Assembly: GCA_046710875.1 (NCBI GenBank)
Contig: JBKEHQ010000002.1
Location: 1 to 64,000 of the forward strand
DNA: 64,000 bases
Source: MGIIb-O3 sp046710875
Lineage (GTDB): Archaea > Thermoplasmatota > Poseidoniia > Poseidoniales > Thalassarchaeaceae
Direction: 5' to 3'
Shown one piece after another: positions 54,292 to 63,631 of the stretch; the first letter of the stretch is position 1; the number at the start of each line of letters is the position of its first letter. The notes below the pieces were generated by a model, which saw only the letters and a list, made by a program, of their open reading frames with translations, did no database searches and was not told the origin of the DNA. The position numbers and the translations under genes were made by a program.

Positions 54292-55455
54292 TCAAAAATT
54301 TCTATCTATGAGCATTGCGACAGCATTTCCTCCGCCGAGACAAATAGTTACAATTCCTAATTTCCCCGCAGTTCTTTCTAATGCGTTTACTAATGTCATC
54401 AAACATCTGGTCCCAGTGGCACCTAATGGATGTCCAATTGCAACAGCACCGCCATGCGGGTTGAATTTTTCTTCAGGAATATTCAACTCTTTTTGGACCG
54501 CGCAAGAAGCAGCAGCAAAAGCTTCATTATGTTCTAATATATCTATGTCCCCAATCTTAAGTGAATTCCTACTAAGTAACATTTCTACTGCATATATTGG
54601 CGCAGACATGACCTTTTCTGGCGCAACTCCTGAAGTCACATAGTCAATTATTCTGGCAATAACTGGGAGATTATGTTTTTCGACTGCTTCGTTTGAAGCA
54701 ATTAACACTGCTGAAGCACCATCGGATAACTGACTAGCATTTCCCGCAGTCACTTGACCATCGATATTAAATATTGTTCTCAAATTACTAAGCCTTTCCA
54801 TGTTTGTACTGGGACGTATTCCTTCGTCCTCAATTATGCCATTTACTTCAAAAGTTTCACTGTTTAACCATCCTTGGTTCCATGCATTGTTAGCAAGAAA
54901 ATGAGATTTTACAGCAAATTCATCAGATTTTTCTCTTGTTATATTAAAATCTTTTGCAACAGTTTCACCGGTATTTCCCATCATTTCTCCTGAATATGCA
55001 TCCTTCAACCCATCATTGGATAGTATTGATTCTAAATCAGAAAAATTGAATGAACTTTCTTTAGATGGTTTTCTAATAAAATAAGGTGCATTGCTCATTG
55101 ACTCCATTCCTCCAGCAATTATGAGATCAGCCATCTTGGATCGAATTTCCGTTGCACCTATCATTACTGCTTTCAAACTTGAACCACAAACTTTGTTTAT
55201 TGTAGTACATGGCGTTTGAAATGGCATTCCTGCATTTAATGCGGCCTGTCTAGCAGGTGCCTGGCCTACTCCTGCTTGCAATACTTGACCCATGTATACT
55301 TGATCTATGAAATTATTTTTTGGATCAATATTTGACCTTTTAAATATCTCTTTTATGACCATTGTTCCAAGTTCTGTGGCACTGTATTTAGACAATGACC
55401 CTCGAAATTTTCCAACAGGAGTTCTTGCATACGCGCATATGTTTACTCCTTCCAT
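54292..55455 (-). CDS. Acetyl-CoA acyltransferase (thiolase)
   Basis: Reversible acyl-CoA thiolysis or condensation. The active-site Cys in INKVCGSSLKAVMIG (near 89), then the NEAFAAASCAVQKEL and GGAVAIGHPLGATGTRCL motifs with catalytic His, and a C-terminal CLGGGNAVAMLI with the second Cys are all present. At 387 residues from ATG 55455 it has the normal thiolase length; an upstream ATG at 55536 adds a hydrophobic 27-residue stretch not typical of the family. It sits 52 bases after tryptophan dioxygenase, so aerobic amino-acid or fatty-acid degradation is likely. Confidence 0.92.
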   Translation of the reverse strand: MEGVNICAYARTPVGKFRGSLSKYSATELGTMVIKEIFKRSNIDPKNNFIDQVYMGQVLQAGVGQAPARQAALNAGMPFQTPCTTINKVCGSSLKAVMIGATEIRSKMADLIIAGGMESMSNAPYFIRKPSKESSFNFSDLESILSNDGLKDAYSGEMMGNTGETVAKDFNITREKSDEFAVKSHFLANNAWNQGWLNSETFEVNGIIEDEGIRPSTNMERLSNLRTIFNIDGQVTAGNASQLSDGASAVLIASNEAVEKHNLPVIARIIDYVTSGVAPEKVMSAPIYAVEMLLSRNSLKIGDIDILEHNEAFAAASCAVQKELNIPEEKFNPHGGAVAIGHPLGATGTRCLMTLVNALERTAGKLGIVTICLGGGNAVAMLIDRNF

Positions 55456-55507
55456 AAATGGTCCGAAAAGAACATTGGTATTCAATAGTACGATTGATAT
55501 TATATAT

Positions 55508-56581
55508 TCAAATCTTCGAGTCAGAATTATAACCATAAAATTCGGAGTTTTTCAATTCAGGTCTATTTTGAGGTTTTATCAAAATAGTCCTTACTCCCCA
55601 TAAATCTTTGAAGATACGGTATTTACTAGTCTCATCTAAATAATCAACCCCACTTGACCCTCCAGTGCCTACTCTTCTCCCCATTATTCTCTCAACCATT
55701 CTAGCATGCGAATGCCACCACTTTCCAATCGACTCTTCTAATTCAACAATTGCATCAATTAATTTTCTTGGCCAAGTTAGTAATGGTAATTCACGATATG
55801 ACTCTATGAATAATAAACCAGCCCTAGTTCTACTTACTTTACCATCTGGTTTTAGGAAATCAATGGCACTTTTATGGCCCATTTCTATCCTTTCAACCAT
55901 TCTTGTATTTGGATCATTTTTACCATAGAGACTTTCTCCATGATTTTTATGAGATTCTAAATGTTCATTTACATAATCTTCAACATTCCTTTCGTCGTTT
56001 TCGCTGCCATAAACAGATCCCATTATCGGCGTCCTTTCAATCCAATCCATCAACGAATCTACTAATGATTTTTGGCTCATCAAATCTTCTAAACGATTTA
56101 ATATTACAGTAGCTTCTTCATTATCTATTGCTGCTTTCCTAAATCCTTCTATGGGATCCATTCCTCCCAATCTGTCCTCATTTTTTAATCCGAGAAGTAT
56201 TTCAAATTCTCTCATTTGATATGATTCAAATCCTGAAGCAGTACCCAATCCATCTCTAAATGATAAAAATCCCTGAGGAGACAAAGTTTCTAACACTCCC
56301 CATTGATTTGCCATTAGTCTAAATATTTCTGTAGTTCGCCCTAAATGATCTACGGATAGAGGAATATCAATCTCCGAAACATTATTTTGATCAAGTATAT
56401 TACGTACTTCGATAAGCTCAGTAATAATCTGTTTGAACCACAATTCAAAAGTTTGATGGACTATGATAAAATGCATCTCATCATTTGAAACTCCTCTTTC
56501 TTCAGCCTGAAGTTTTAATAAAGCAGGTAGTTGTAAATATTCACCATAAGTCCAATTTTTACTCTCCGGGTTACCACTCAT
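55508..56581 (-). CDS. kynA: Tryptophan 2,3-dioxygenase
   Basis: Heme dioxygenase that opens the tryptophan indole ring to give N-formylkynurenine using O2. The N-terminal WTYGEYLQLPALL and the following FIIVHQTFELWFKQI (about 38-52) form the substrate pocket with an active-site His. The C-terminal RVGTGGSSGVDYL segment is the substrate-carboxylate loop. The heme-ligand His is probably in the HSHARMVERIMGRR stretch. At 357 residues it is longer than bacterial enzymes by mid-protein insertions. Kynurenine-pathway partners are absent from the window, and the thiolase follows it. Confidence 0.93.
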   Translation of the reverse strand: MSGNPESKNWTYGEYLQLPALLKLQAEERGVSNDEMHFIIVHQTFELWFKQIITELIEVRNILDQNNVSEIDIPLSVDHLGRTTEIFRLMANQWGVLETLSPQGFLSFRDGLGTASGFESYQMREFEILLGLKNEDRLGGMDPIEGFRKAAIDNEEATVILNRLEDLMSQKSLVDSLMDWIERTPIMGSVYGSENDERNVEDYVNEHLESHKNHGESLYGKNDPNTRMVERIEMGHKSAIDFLKPDGKVSRTRAGLLFIESYRELPLLTWPRKLIDAIVELEESIGKWWHSHARMVERIMGRRVGTGGSSGVDYLDETSKYRIFKDLWGVRTILIKPQNRPELKNSEFYGYNSDSKI

Positions 56582-56635
56582 GACCCCCGGATTATGTTTC
56601 GGTTTGAAGTATTACCCCTTTTTAGAAAGTTACAA

Positions 56636-57250
56636 ATGCAATCTACTATCCTAATAGGTACACGGGAGAGAAGAGTTTTGATAGAAAAAAAATTTAATTA
56701 TGAACTTCCATATCCAATTTTAATGATTGATGGCAATCTTGAATTACATCAAATGACCATTGAACATAAAGAAGAACTTTTTTTATTAATTGATAATAAC
56801 CGTAATTATCTCAGAAAATGGTTACCTTGGGTAGATGATATTAAATCAGTTTTAGACGAAGAAAATTTCATAAAAAGTACTTTGAATGATTATTCTCAGG
56901 GACGAGGAATTCACTATGAAATAGTACATGATGGGCAAATTGTAGGCAATATAGGTTTAAATTGGATTGATTACAATAATCGCTCCTGTGGAGTTGGCTA
57001 TTGGCTGGCTGAAAAATATACTGGTAATGGCATAATAACAAAATGTTGCAAACGTCTAATGGAACATTGTTTTTATGACCTAAATTTTCATCGTTTTGTC
57101 TTGGAAGTTGCAGTTAATAATACGCCGAGTATAAAAGTTGCAAATAGATTAGGAATGCGTCTAGAAGGAAAATCTATAGATAGAGAATGGTTATATGACC
57201 ATTTCACTGATTCTTTATTATATGCAATAACGATTGTTGAAATTAATTAA
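56636..57250 (+). CDS. GNAT-family N-acetyltransferase (RimJ/RimL-like)
   Basis: Transfers an acetyl group from acetyl-CoA to an amine. The family core is visible: YEIVHDGQIVGNIGLNWID, then CGVGYWLAEKYTGNGIITKC, then RFVLEVAVNNTPSIKVANRLGMRLEG, the latter two matching RimL-type CoA-binding strands. About 200 residues. The start is uncertain: the frame opens at ATG 56594, 12 bases from the kynA start, which leaves no promoter. ATG 56636 or TTG 56678 (GGGAG 10-14 bases upstream) are better. Substrate unknown (protein N-terminus, ribosomal protein or small amine). Confidence 0.82.
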   Translation: MQSTILIGTRERRVLIEKKFNYELPYPILMIDGNLELHQMTIEHKEELFLLIDNNRNYLRKWLPWVDDIKSVLDEENFIKSTLNDYSQGRGIHYEIVHDGQIVGNIGLNWIDYNNRSCGVGYWLAEKYTGNGIITKCCKRLMEHCFYDLNFHRFVLEVAVNNTPSIKVANRLGMRLEGKSIDREWLYDHFTDSLLYAITIVEIN

Positions 57251-59388
57251 GGGATCAGGCCGTGATTTTGTATTGAGCATCCGCCGGGAGGTAAACAGGA
57301 TAATACATCATCTTGAGATAGGCCAGTCATTTTGGCAATTTTATTTGCTATTGTTTCCTTTTTTTCTTTGCTAGGAATTATTTTAGCCCAGCGAGGAAAA
57401 ATCTTTGATATCGTTTCTGCAGTTCCTACTATGGGTAATGGTACTCCATTTATTACACCAATTCCCATTCCCAATTCAAGCTTTATGTCCTTGTACCAAT
57501 TTCGTTTTCCTCTCACAACAAAAGATCCTCTGCCCAAAGATTCTCCACTTTCTGTAGTCTTTGATACTTGACTTGGTCTTGCATGAAATACGGTTGCTGA
57601 AGCATTACCGCTCCCCCACGCTCTTGACCAACAAACAGCAAGTTGTGCTGCCTCTTGATGCGTTTCAGTTGGTAATTCACGTGCATCTTCAATTCCTCCA
57701 GATATATTTTGCACTATCTTAAGAGACATGACTCCTTCTGGTATATTGTCAGAAGTAAAATCATTTACTTCAAAACCTTCATTTAATTTTAGTGAACATG
57801 ATGGCGCTCCGTGAAGGTCTGCGTGAAAATATAGGTCATTCGAACTTAGATGTTTTTTTACTATATTGTCATTTCCTTTTGCATCATTGCCACCAATTAT
57901 TAAATTTCCATTCGCCAATATTCCCCAGCGAAATTTTTCAAACCAAAATTTCTTGTTTCTTTTTGAGCTTTTAAGTCTACCTGCAGCTGCATTTTTTGCA
58001 GCCCTTTTTTCTTCCATATTCTTAGATGATTCTGTATTTTCTAAGGCCTTTTTTGCGCCTATGGCTTTATTTTTCTGCGATCTAGCATCTTCAAAATATC
58101 TTTGTGCATTTTGATGGACATTTTTATCAACTTCTAAAGTTATGCTCGCACCAGGATCACCATCCTCGTCGGGGAGGTATGCAACTATAGTTCGTTTAGC
58201 AGGATTTATTTTACCGATCCAAGATATATTTTTTAATTTAATCTCTATTGATTGCCAACTTTCGTTTTTAATTGCAATATTGAATTGTCCAAGAATATCG
58301 TCAACATGGCCCCAATTATCTTGAATTGATTTGCCAAGTTCTTGGTTTATAGTGGCACGTTGTATGAATCTGTCTATTGCTAAACTTTGCTGCTCTGACC
58401 TTCTGGTTAATTTAGCCCTTCTCTCGCCGTCCCCTTTCCCCGAACTTACTAATTTTTCTTCCTCACGCCTGATGAATGCCGCAGCATCATGAATCCCATA
58501 AATTAAATCAAAACATGAGGAAAGAGATTCTATTTCAAAGATATTATTATTTTCTAAATAAGGAATATTTATTGGACATACTTCAATTATTGTCTCTGCT
58601 AACAAATCTCTGTCTTCTGTATCGGGGTTCAAATTTGTCCATTTTTCTAGGGAGGCTTTACTATCTAACCATATCTTAACCGTCTTGTTACTATCAAGTT
58701 CATTAACCATTAAATTTATTGATTTTTCCAAAGAATCTCTATCTTCTAGGGACAATAGATTGGAAATTATAGATTCTTCCAAATCAGCATTTGAGCATGC
58801 AATACTTCCATATAAAGCTCCAAAATTTGCCCTAACAGCAAGAGTTCTAATCAAATTATGCTCACTTTCATCTAATAATTGATCAAGCGCAATCCTATCT
58901 AATTTCCTAGGATTTAATGAGGCAGGCGGAGTGGTATATTCTAGTCCCTTTTTTATTATTCTAGTTGAATAATTGACGTGAGTGAGTGGTTGAATAATTA
59001 TTCCTGCACTGTCTACTAATAACACGTTGCCATCTCTAAATAATTCTATTATTATCCTAATTTCACCTATTCCCCTTTCAAAAACAAGTTCTATTATTCT
59101 ATCAAATCCATATTGATTAACTTCCATAAGTCTAGCATTATTGAGGTGCTTTCTGATTAACATTGCAAACTGTGAAGGGTTTGATGGCATCGGCCTATCC
59201 CTTTGGGACGTGTATATTCTCTTGCCTCTGACGATTACTAAATCTGTTGAGGGTAGGCCTTTTCGATTCATTTTCAGTACAATCTGCTCATAATGCGGCT
59301 GATATGCCTTTCTCATTCTAGCGCCAATCATGGCTTCAAGCTCTTTTACAATCCTCGCGACATCGAAAGATGAGAACTTGTCGCGCAT
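57247..59388 (-). CDS. RqcH/Rqc2-type NFACT protein
   Basis: Ribosome quality-control factor that binds stalled large subunits with peptidyl-tRNA and can recruit tRNA for C-terminal tailing. The N-terminal NFACT-N domain starts SSFDVARIVKELEAMIG, with GFDRIIEL near 96 carrying the Asp-Arg expected for activity. A long coiled-coil middle (about 340-460) is followed by the NFACT-R domain with LIIGGNDAKGNDNIVKKHL and FHADLHGAPSC. Total 713 residues. I start at ATG 59388 where NFACT alignment begins; an ATG at 59421 is also open. Its stop overlaps the GNAT stop. Confidence 0.9.
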   Translation of the reverse strand: MRDKFSSFDVARIVKELEAMIGARMRKAYQPHYEQIVLKMNRKGLPSTDLVIVRGKRIYTSQRDRPMPSNPSQFAMLIRKHLNNARLMEVNQYGFDRIIELVFERGIGEIRIIIELFRDGNVLLVDSAGIIIQPLTHVNYSTRIIKKGLEYTTPPASLNPRKLDRIALDQLLDESEHNLIRTLAVRANFGALYGSIACSNADLEESIISNLLSLEDRDSLEKSINLMVNELDSNKTVKIWLDSKASLEKWTNLNPDTEDRDLLAETIIEVCPINIPYLENNNIFEIESLSSCFDLIYGIHDAAAFIRREEEKLVSSGKGDGERRAKLTRRSEQQSLAIDRFIQRATINQELGKSIQDNWGHVDDILGQFNIAIKNESWQSIEIKLKNISWIGKINPAKRTIVAYLPDEDGDPGASITLEVDKNVHQNAQRYFEDARSQKNKAIGAKKALENTESSKNMEEKRAAKNAAAGRLKSSKRNKKFWFEKFRWGILANGNLIIGGNDAKGNDNIVKKHLSSNDLYFHADLHGAPSCSLKLNEGFEVNDFTSDNIPEGVMSLKIVQNISGGIEDARELPTETHQEAAQLAVCWSRAWGSGNASATVFHARPSQVSKTTESGESLGRGSFVVRGKRNWYKDIKLELGMGIGVINGVPLPIVGTAETISKIFPRWAKIIPSKEKKETIANKIAKMTGLSQDDVLSCLPPGGCSIQNHGLIP

Positions 59389-59444
59389 ACCTATATCGCA
59401 TCCTAATAAGAAGTCATACATCAGTCAATCGCTTGAATACTTTT

Positions 59445-60302
59445 TTATTCTATCAAATTATGGAAATTTTCAATTTCTTTCAAAACTTCAGATTCATGGG
59501 TATATTGATTGCTGGGAACATTAATCATGGTACAATTAGGCAATGAATCATTAATTCTATGGATCCCATCTATTGCGTGTAATTTATCTGATTCAGCACA
59601 TAAAATCGCACAAGGGATTAAAGTTTTTTCAAAATTTAAATTCATATTATATGTTATATTTGCCCTTGCCGATAGTAACATTCTCCAAAGATCTTGAGAA
59701 TTAAACACCCTTCGATATCTTATCCGCTGCCCTTCTTCTTTGACTCTTTTTTCGACTGCGAATAATACTATTTTCGTTAATAATGGATACGTAAATTTAG
59801 GTACTGGAAACTTTAGGAATAAATTAGCCCATATTGGGGGCCTAAAATTTATATTTGGGCCAATTAGAATTGATGACCTTCCTCCGATTAGTTCTTTTTG
59901 ATAACCATTTAGTAATATTGTGGAGCCCAATGATGAAGAAAACCAATCTATTTTTTCCTTTTTCAACTTTAAAAAATTAATAACTTTAAAAATATCTTTT
60001 GAATGAACATCCATCTCAAAATCTTTTTTTGTAATTTTTCTAGTTATCCTGGCACTTTTCTTCTCTCTTGTTTCTATGTATAGAATTGTTCTTCTTGAAG
60101 TCCATTCCGATAAAAGTGGCCTCCATCCTTCAAAAACCGACCCCCATCCGGGAATCATAACTAAAGTATTTTCAGATTCATTTATTGAATTCAAAGGAAC
60201 CCATTTTAAAACTCTTAATGATACTTCGTCCTCAACATTTACATAAATTTCTGAGCACTTTGAACCTTCTAAGTAAGGAACGCCACCCCATTCCTCTTTC
60301 AC
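59445..60302 (-). CDS. Alpha/beta hydrolase
   Basis: Serine-type hydrolase of the alpha/beta fold, 285 residues. The oxyanion segment MIPGWGS lies near 48-54, the nucleophile elbow SSSLGS near 123, an acidic residue in AESDKLHA near 242 and the catalytic His in QYTHESE near 270. GTG at 60302 opens the frame. It sits 56 bases upstream of rqcH and 15 after the Nudix-MBL gene in one direction. Substrate cannot be told; lipase, esterase or thioesterase are all possible. Confidence 0.8.
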   Translation of the reverse strand: MKEEWGGVPYLEGSKCSEIYVNVEDEVSLRVLKWVPLNSINESENTLVMIPGWGSVFEGWRPLLSEWTSRRTILYIETREKKSARITRKITKKDFEMDVHSKDIFKVINFLKLKKEKIDWFSSSLGSTILLNGYQKELIGGRSSILIGPNINFRPPIWANLFLKFPVPKFTYPLLTKIVLFAVEKRVKEEGQRIRYRRVFNSQDLWRMLLSARANITYNMNLNFEKTLIPCAILCAESDKLHAIDGIHRINDSLPNCTMINVPSNQYTHESEVLKEIENFHNLIE

Positions 60303-60317
60303 AGTTTTTGCGAAGTG

Positions 60318-61862
60318 TCAGTACAAATAATAGTGCCTATCTACTTCTTTTATTTTTTCTTCCTCGATAAGTAATTTTAGATGTGCTAAAACCTGATCTT
60401 CAGCCAATGTTAAATTTACTCCTCTTTCATTCAAGTAAACAAGTTGGCTGATTTTATTAAGATCAATTTGGCCACTACTTACAATATCGAATATTTTGTT
60501 ATGCCTATTTTTCCTATGTTCGATATATTTACTTAATAATTTATCAGGATTTGCAATCAATGGACCGTGTCCGGGAAATAACATCTTTGGTTTCATATTT
60601 TTCAATCTTTCTAAACCATGTATATATTTTCCCATATCTCCTTCTCCTGAAGGAACTAAAATACTCCCAACTCCAACGCAATTATCTCCACTGACTATGC
60701 CAGATTCACCTATGATGCATATGTGTCCAGGGCAATGTCCAGAGGTTTCAATAATTGACCAAGATGTTTTCCCAGATGGGCCATTTAGTGTAAAATCATC
60801 TCCTTCAGATATTACTGACGTTTCCATGCCGTTAGGAATAATTTTTTTTGTTTCCTCACTTATCCAAATTGGTGCTTGATAAATTTTGGAAATTTTACTT
60901 AAATCACCAATATGATCAGGATGACGGTGAGTATATATTGTTGCGATTATCTTAGATCCAGAATCAGTAACTTCTTTAATTTTACTTGCTAAATCGATTA
61001 GAGAATCATTTGTTTTTGCTGCAGGGTCGACAATAACTCTATCTCCCCCCTCTTCTCCAAGAATATAGCAATTAGTATGCGTAGCAGGCGGTAATGTTTT
61101 TGTCCTAAGGGGCAGGCATTCTACATCTGGAGAAAACTCTATTCTGTGATATCCAGATGGTCTCTTTTTTGACAATATCTCGCAAGCAAATTTGATACTA
61201 TTTGTATTTTCAATTTCATTAACTAGGTCTTTAATTAGCGTAACTATGGGGGGAGGCAATCTTATTTCATTCATTTTCCATGAATTCAATAATAAAATTG
61301 GATTCCACCATCTAAACTCATCAAACTCTGACCTACCTGGGGGAAAAGTCGGTTCTAATTCTGTATTACTAATTTCTACATGAAAAAACTTATTTTTGAA
61401 TCTGATTGGTGCAAATGGAGGAGTCACTCTTTCAGATATTACTTTAGCATCAAATTTACTTATTAGTATCTCTTTATTTTCAATATTTTTTGCCCAGTTC
61501 TCTTTTTCTTTACAAATACTTTCTCTTATTTTATGATTAATTTTAATCATTTTTCCATCTTCATTTGGAGTAAATCCAACTTCTTCAACAAGTTCACGAA
61601 GTAAAGCAATAGCAGCAATTCTGTCTTCACCCATGGTGGTTAAGAAGTTAGGATGATTTTCACCAAATTTAATATCTACTTTACTTATTCCTCCTCCGGG
61701 AAATGACCAAAAATCAGGGAACGACGGCATCTCTGAGACTCTATGCCCTAACAAAATCTCATGATGATTATTTATACTTCTGCTTATTACAGCCGAAGCA
61801 GATAATTTTGGTTCACTAACATTGGTTTTTGGCATCACAAAACCTAGTGGAGTCTCGCCCAT
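60318..61862 (-). CDS. Nudix hydrolase and metallo-beta-lactamase fusion protein
   Basis: A 514-residue fusion. The N-terminal 230 residues form a Nudix domain with FWSFPGGGI and RELVEEVGF (89-97); the first Glu of the Nudix box is replaced and an insert precedes it, as in NUDT19-type enzymes. The C-terminal half is an MBL-fold hydrolase with THRHPDHIGD (311-320), the SGHCPGHIC strand, SGDNCVG and FPGHGPLI, a complete dinuclear zinc set; a winged-helix-like tail follows, as in LACTB2. The linkage suggests a nucleoside diphosphate substrate and an ester or phosphodiester product handled by one protein. ATG 61862 or 61835 may be the start. Confidence 0.87.
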   Translation of the reverse strand: MGETPLGFVMPKTNVSEPKLSASAVISRSINNHHEILLGHRVSEMPSFPDFWSFPGGGISKVDIKFGENHPNFLTTMGEDRIAAIALLRELVEEVGFTPNEDGKMIKINHKIRESICKEKENWAKNIENKEILISKFDAKVISERVTPPFAPIRFKNKFFHVEISNTELEPTFPPGRSEFDEFRWWNPILLLNSWKMNEIRLPPPIVTLIKDLVNEIENTNSIKFACEILSKKRPSGYHRIEFSPDVECLPLRTKTLPPATHTNCYILGEEGGDRVIVDPAAKTNDSLIDLASKIKEVTDSGSKIIATIYTHRHPDHIGDLSKISKIYQAPIWISEETKKIIPNGMETSVISEGDDFTLNGPSGKTSWSIIETSGHCPGHICIIGESGIVSGDNCVGVGSILVPSGEGDMGKYIHGLERLKNMKPKMLFPGHGPLIANPDKLLSKYIEHRKNRHNKIFDIVSSGQIDLNKISQLVYLNERGVNLTLAEDQVLAHLKLLIEEEKIKEVDRHYYLY

Positions 61863-61914
61863 GCTGTCTCGAAGTGGCGCCTAACTTCAAACCCACTACA
61901 AAAATGATTGAATA

Positions 61915-61955
61915 GGGTACCTCCTCTTGGATGTTTAGGGGAGATACCCCATCTC
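61915..61955 (+). other. Alternative hairpins upstream of the 59-residue membrane-protein gene
   Basis: GGGTACCTCC (61915-61924) can pair with GGAGATACCC (61940-61949) with one mismatch; GAGAT (61941-61945) can instead pair with ATCTC (61951-61955) around loop ACCCC. The two share bases, so they are mutually exclusive. A T-rich run (TTATTTTT, about 61957-61964) follows. The resemblance to an attenuator is suggestive, but no upstream gene reads through, and the promoter position is unknown. Confidence 0.25.
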
Positions 61956-62000
61956 TTATTTTTAAAATATCAACAATCACATAATTGAGAGGAATATACT

Positions 62001-62180
62001 TTGAAGCCACCCGAAACAATAGAAGAAGAATTAGCAATAATGGCGGAAGCAATTGAAGCAGGGATTGATCCATTCAAACCTCTAAAAAACCCTTCTAAAA
62101 TAGGAAAATTAGCATTAGGTTGGTTCATGATTATACTAATGGTTAGTTGGGCATCGCAAATATTATATCATTCTCTTTGA
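62001..62180 (+). CDS. 59-residue single-helix membrane protein
   Basis: A short frame starting at TTG 62001, with GAGAGG 8 bases upstream as Shine-Dalgarno. The product has a charged amphipathic N-terminus (EEELAIMAEAIEAGIDPFKP), a basic stretch and one hydrophobic helix (LALGWFMIILMVSWASQIL), a typical small single-pass protein with the N-terminus inside. It precedes the M14 peptidase by 49 bases. Not assigned to any family by me. Confidence 0.6.
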   Translation: MKPPETIEEELAIMAEAIEAGIDPFKPLKNPSKIGKLALGWFMIILMVSWASQILYHSL

Positions 62181-62229
62181 TGACGTACTTAATGCAAATG
62201 ATTCTAGGTAGTAACCCCTACAGGATACT

Positions 62230-63606
62230 ATGGGGCGCTCCTTGGTTGCTATTGCATTAGTAACGTTATTTATTACTTCAGCCGCTCCTATCATCAATGC
62301 ACAAGTAGGGCAACCTGACATTGTTCAGGAACACTGGTATCATACTTATGCCACTTTAACATTAGATGTTAACGAGTGGGCTGATGATTTTCCGACAATT
62401 GTTGACTTAATTAGTGCCGGACAAACTGAGATGGGCAGGAATCTCTGGGTCTTACGAATTTCTGATTGGAGTGTCGAAACGAAACCAAATGGGATGGACA
62501 AAGATGTAGTTTACATTGATGGAGGCCATCATGGTAATGAGCACCTTGGAACAGAACTAGCATTCCTAACTGCAGAATATTATATTGAGGGTTGGGCCGA
62601 AGGTAATCAAGAAGTAATCGACATTCTAAAAACAACCGAATTACATATCCTCATAATGCTAAATGCTGATGGAAATGATCTTGATACGAGATGGAACGTC
62701 AATCAGGTAGATTTGAATAGAAATTATGATCATTTTTGGAATAATTGCCCCCCAAATAATCCTACACAACCTGGAAGTAGCGCTTTTAGTGAATCTGAAA
62801 CTCTCGCTAATTCAGTTTACATGAACACCGTAGTCCCCGATGCCGACCTATATGTTACCATGCATACTGGAGTATGGATTATGCTATATCCTTGGGGAAG
62901 ATGGCCAGCACAACCATCGGATAGGGAGTTATTCCATTTTATCAGAGATGATGTTAATAATAATATTTCTGATATCCCTATTCAGAATGCAAATCAAGGA
63001 CTTTATCCAAATTGCGGGACTAGTAGGGATTACGGTTACGGAGTAATGGGATATCCGACATTTACTTTTGAAACAGATGATGAACAATTTTTACTTGGAT
63101 CAGTAGAAGCTCTATCTGATAGATTAGGTGAAGAATTGAATGTGATGAAATATTTGATACAGAATGTTTGGTATTGGCGCGCACGCTTAGTAGCAGAAGA
63201 TATAGAAATTAAGGAAAACTTTCTCTCAGCCCGCGTTTCTAATCTTGGCCATTCAAGTACTGCAAATGCAACCTTTCACTATTCTGATATGACTGGTGAG
63301 TTATTGTGGCATTCAGAAACTTTTGGAGTAAATGCAACCAATGAATCAAATGTAATATTCAATACTAATAATCTTACTTTGGTTGATGATGGTATTTGGA
63401 GTATTCACTATCAAAAGAGAGTGATAAGTTCATCACAGTGGGTAGAGGAATTAATCGATGAATCAACCATCAAGGTCCAATCAAAAAGTAAAGTTTTCCT
63501 TCCAGCACCCTCTTTAATGATTTATGCAGTATCAATACTAACTGCTGCAATAACTAGTAGAAAAAATCAGAATACTCAAACGAAGAGTAATAATTTTATC
63601 AACTAA
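62230..63606 (+). CDS. Secreted M14 zinc carboxypeptidase with C-terminal membrane helix
   Basis: Extracellular peptidase that removes C-terminal residues. A signal peptide (1-24) is followed by the M14 catalytic domain: GGHHGNEHLG supplies zinc His101 and Glu104, VDLNRNYDHFW carries the substrate-binding Asn-Arg pair, VTMHTGVW the third zinc His and TFTFETDDEQF the catalytic Glu. After it come a beta-sandwich-like domain (near 345-425) and a hydrophobic helix (about 425-443) with a short basic tail. At 458 residues it is complete. It likely works beside the furin-like protease on external protein. Confidence 0.92.
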   Translation: MGRSLVAIALVTLFITSAAPIINAQVGQPDIVQEHWYHTYATLTLDVNEWADDFPTIVDLISAGQTEMGRNLWVLRISDWSVETKPNGMDKDVVYIDGGHHGNEHLGTELAFLTAEYYIEGWAEGNQEVIDILKTTELHILIMLNADGNDLDTRWNVNQVDLNRNYDHFWNNCPPNNPTQPGSSAFSESETLANSVYMNTVVPDADLYVTMHTGVWIMLYPWGRWPAQPSDRELFHFIRDDVNNNISDIPIQNANQGLYPNCGTSRDYGYGVMGYPTFTFETDDEQFLLGSVEALSDRLGEELNVMKYLIQNVWYWRARLVAEDIEIKENFLSARVSNLGHSSTANATFHYSDMTGELLWHSETFGVNATNESNVIFNTNNLTLVDDGIWSIHYQKRVISSSQWVEELIDESTIKVQSKSKVFLPAPSLMIYAVSILTAAITSRKNQNTQTKSNNFIN

Positions 63607-63631
63607 TCATTTTTTATTAATTCAATGCATT

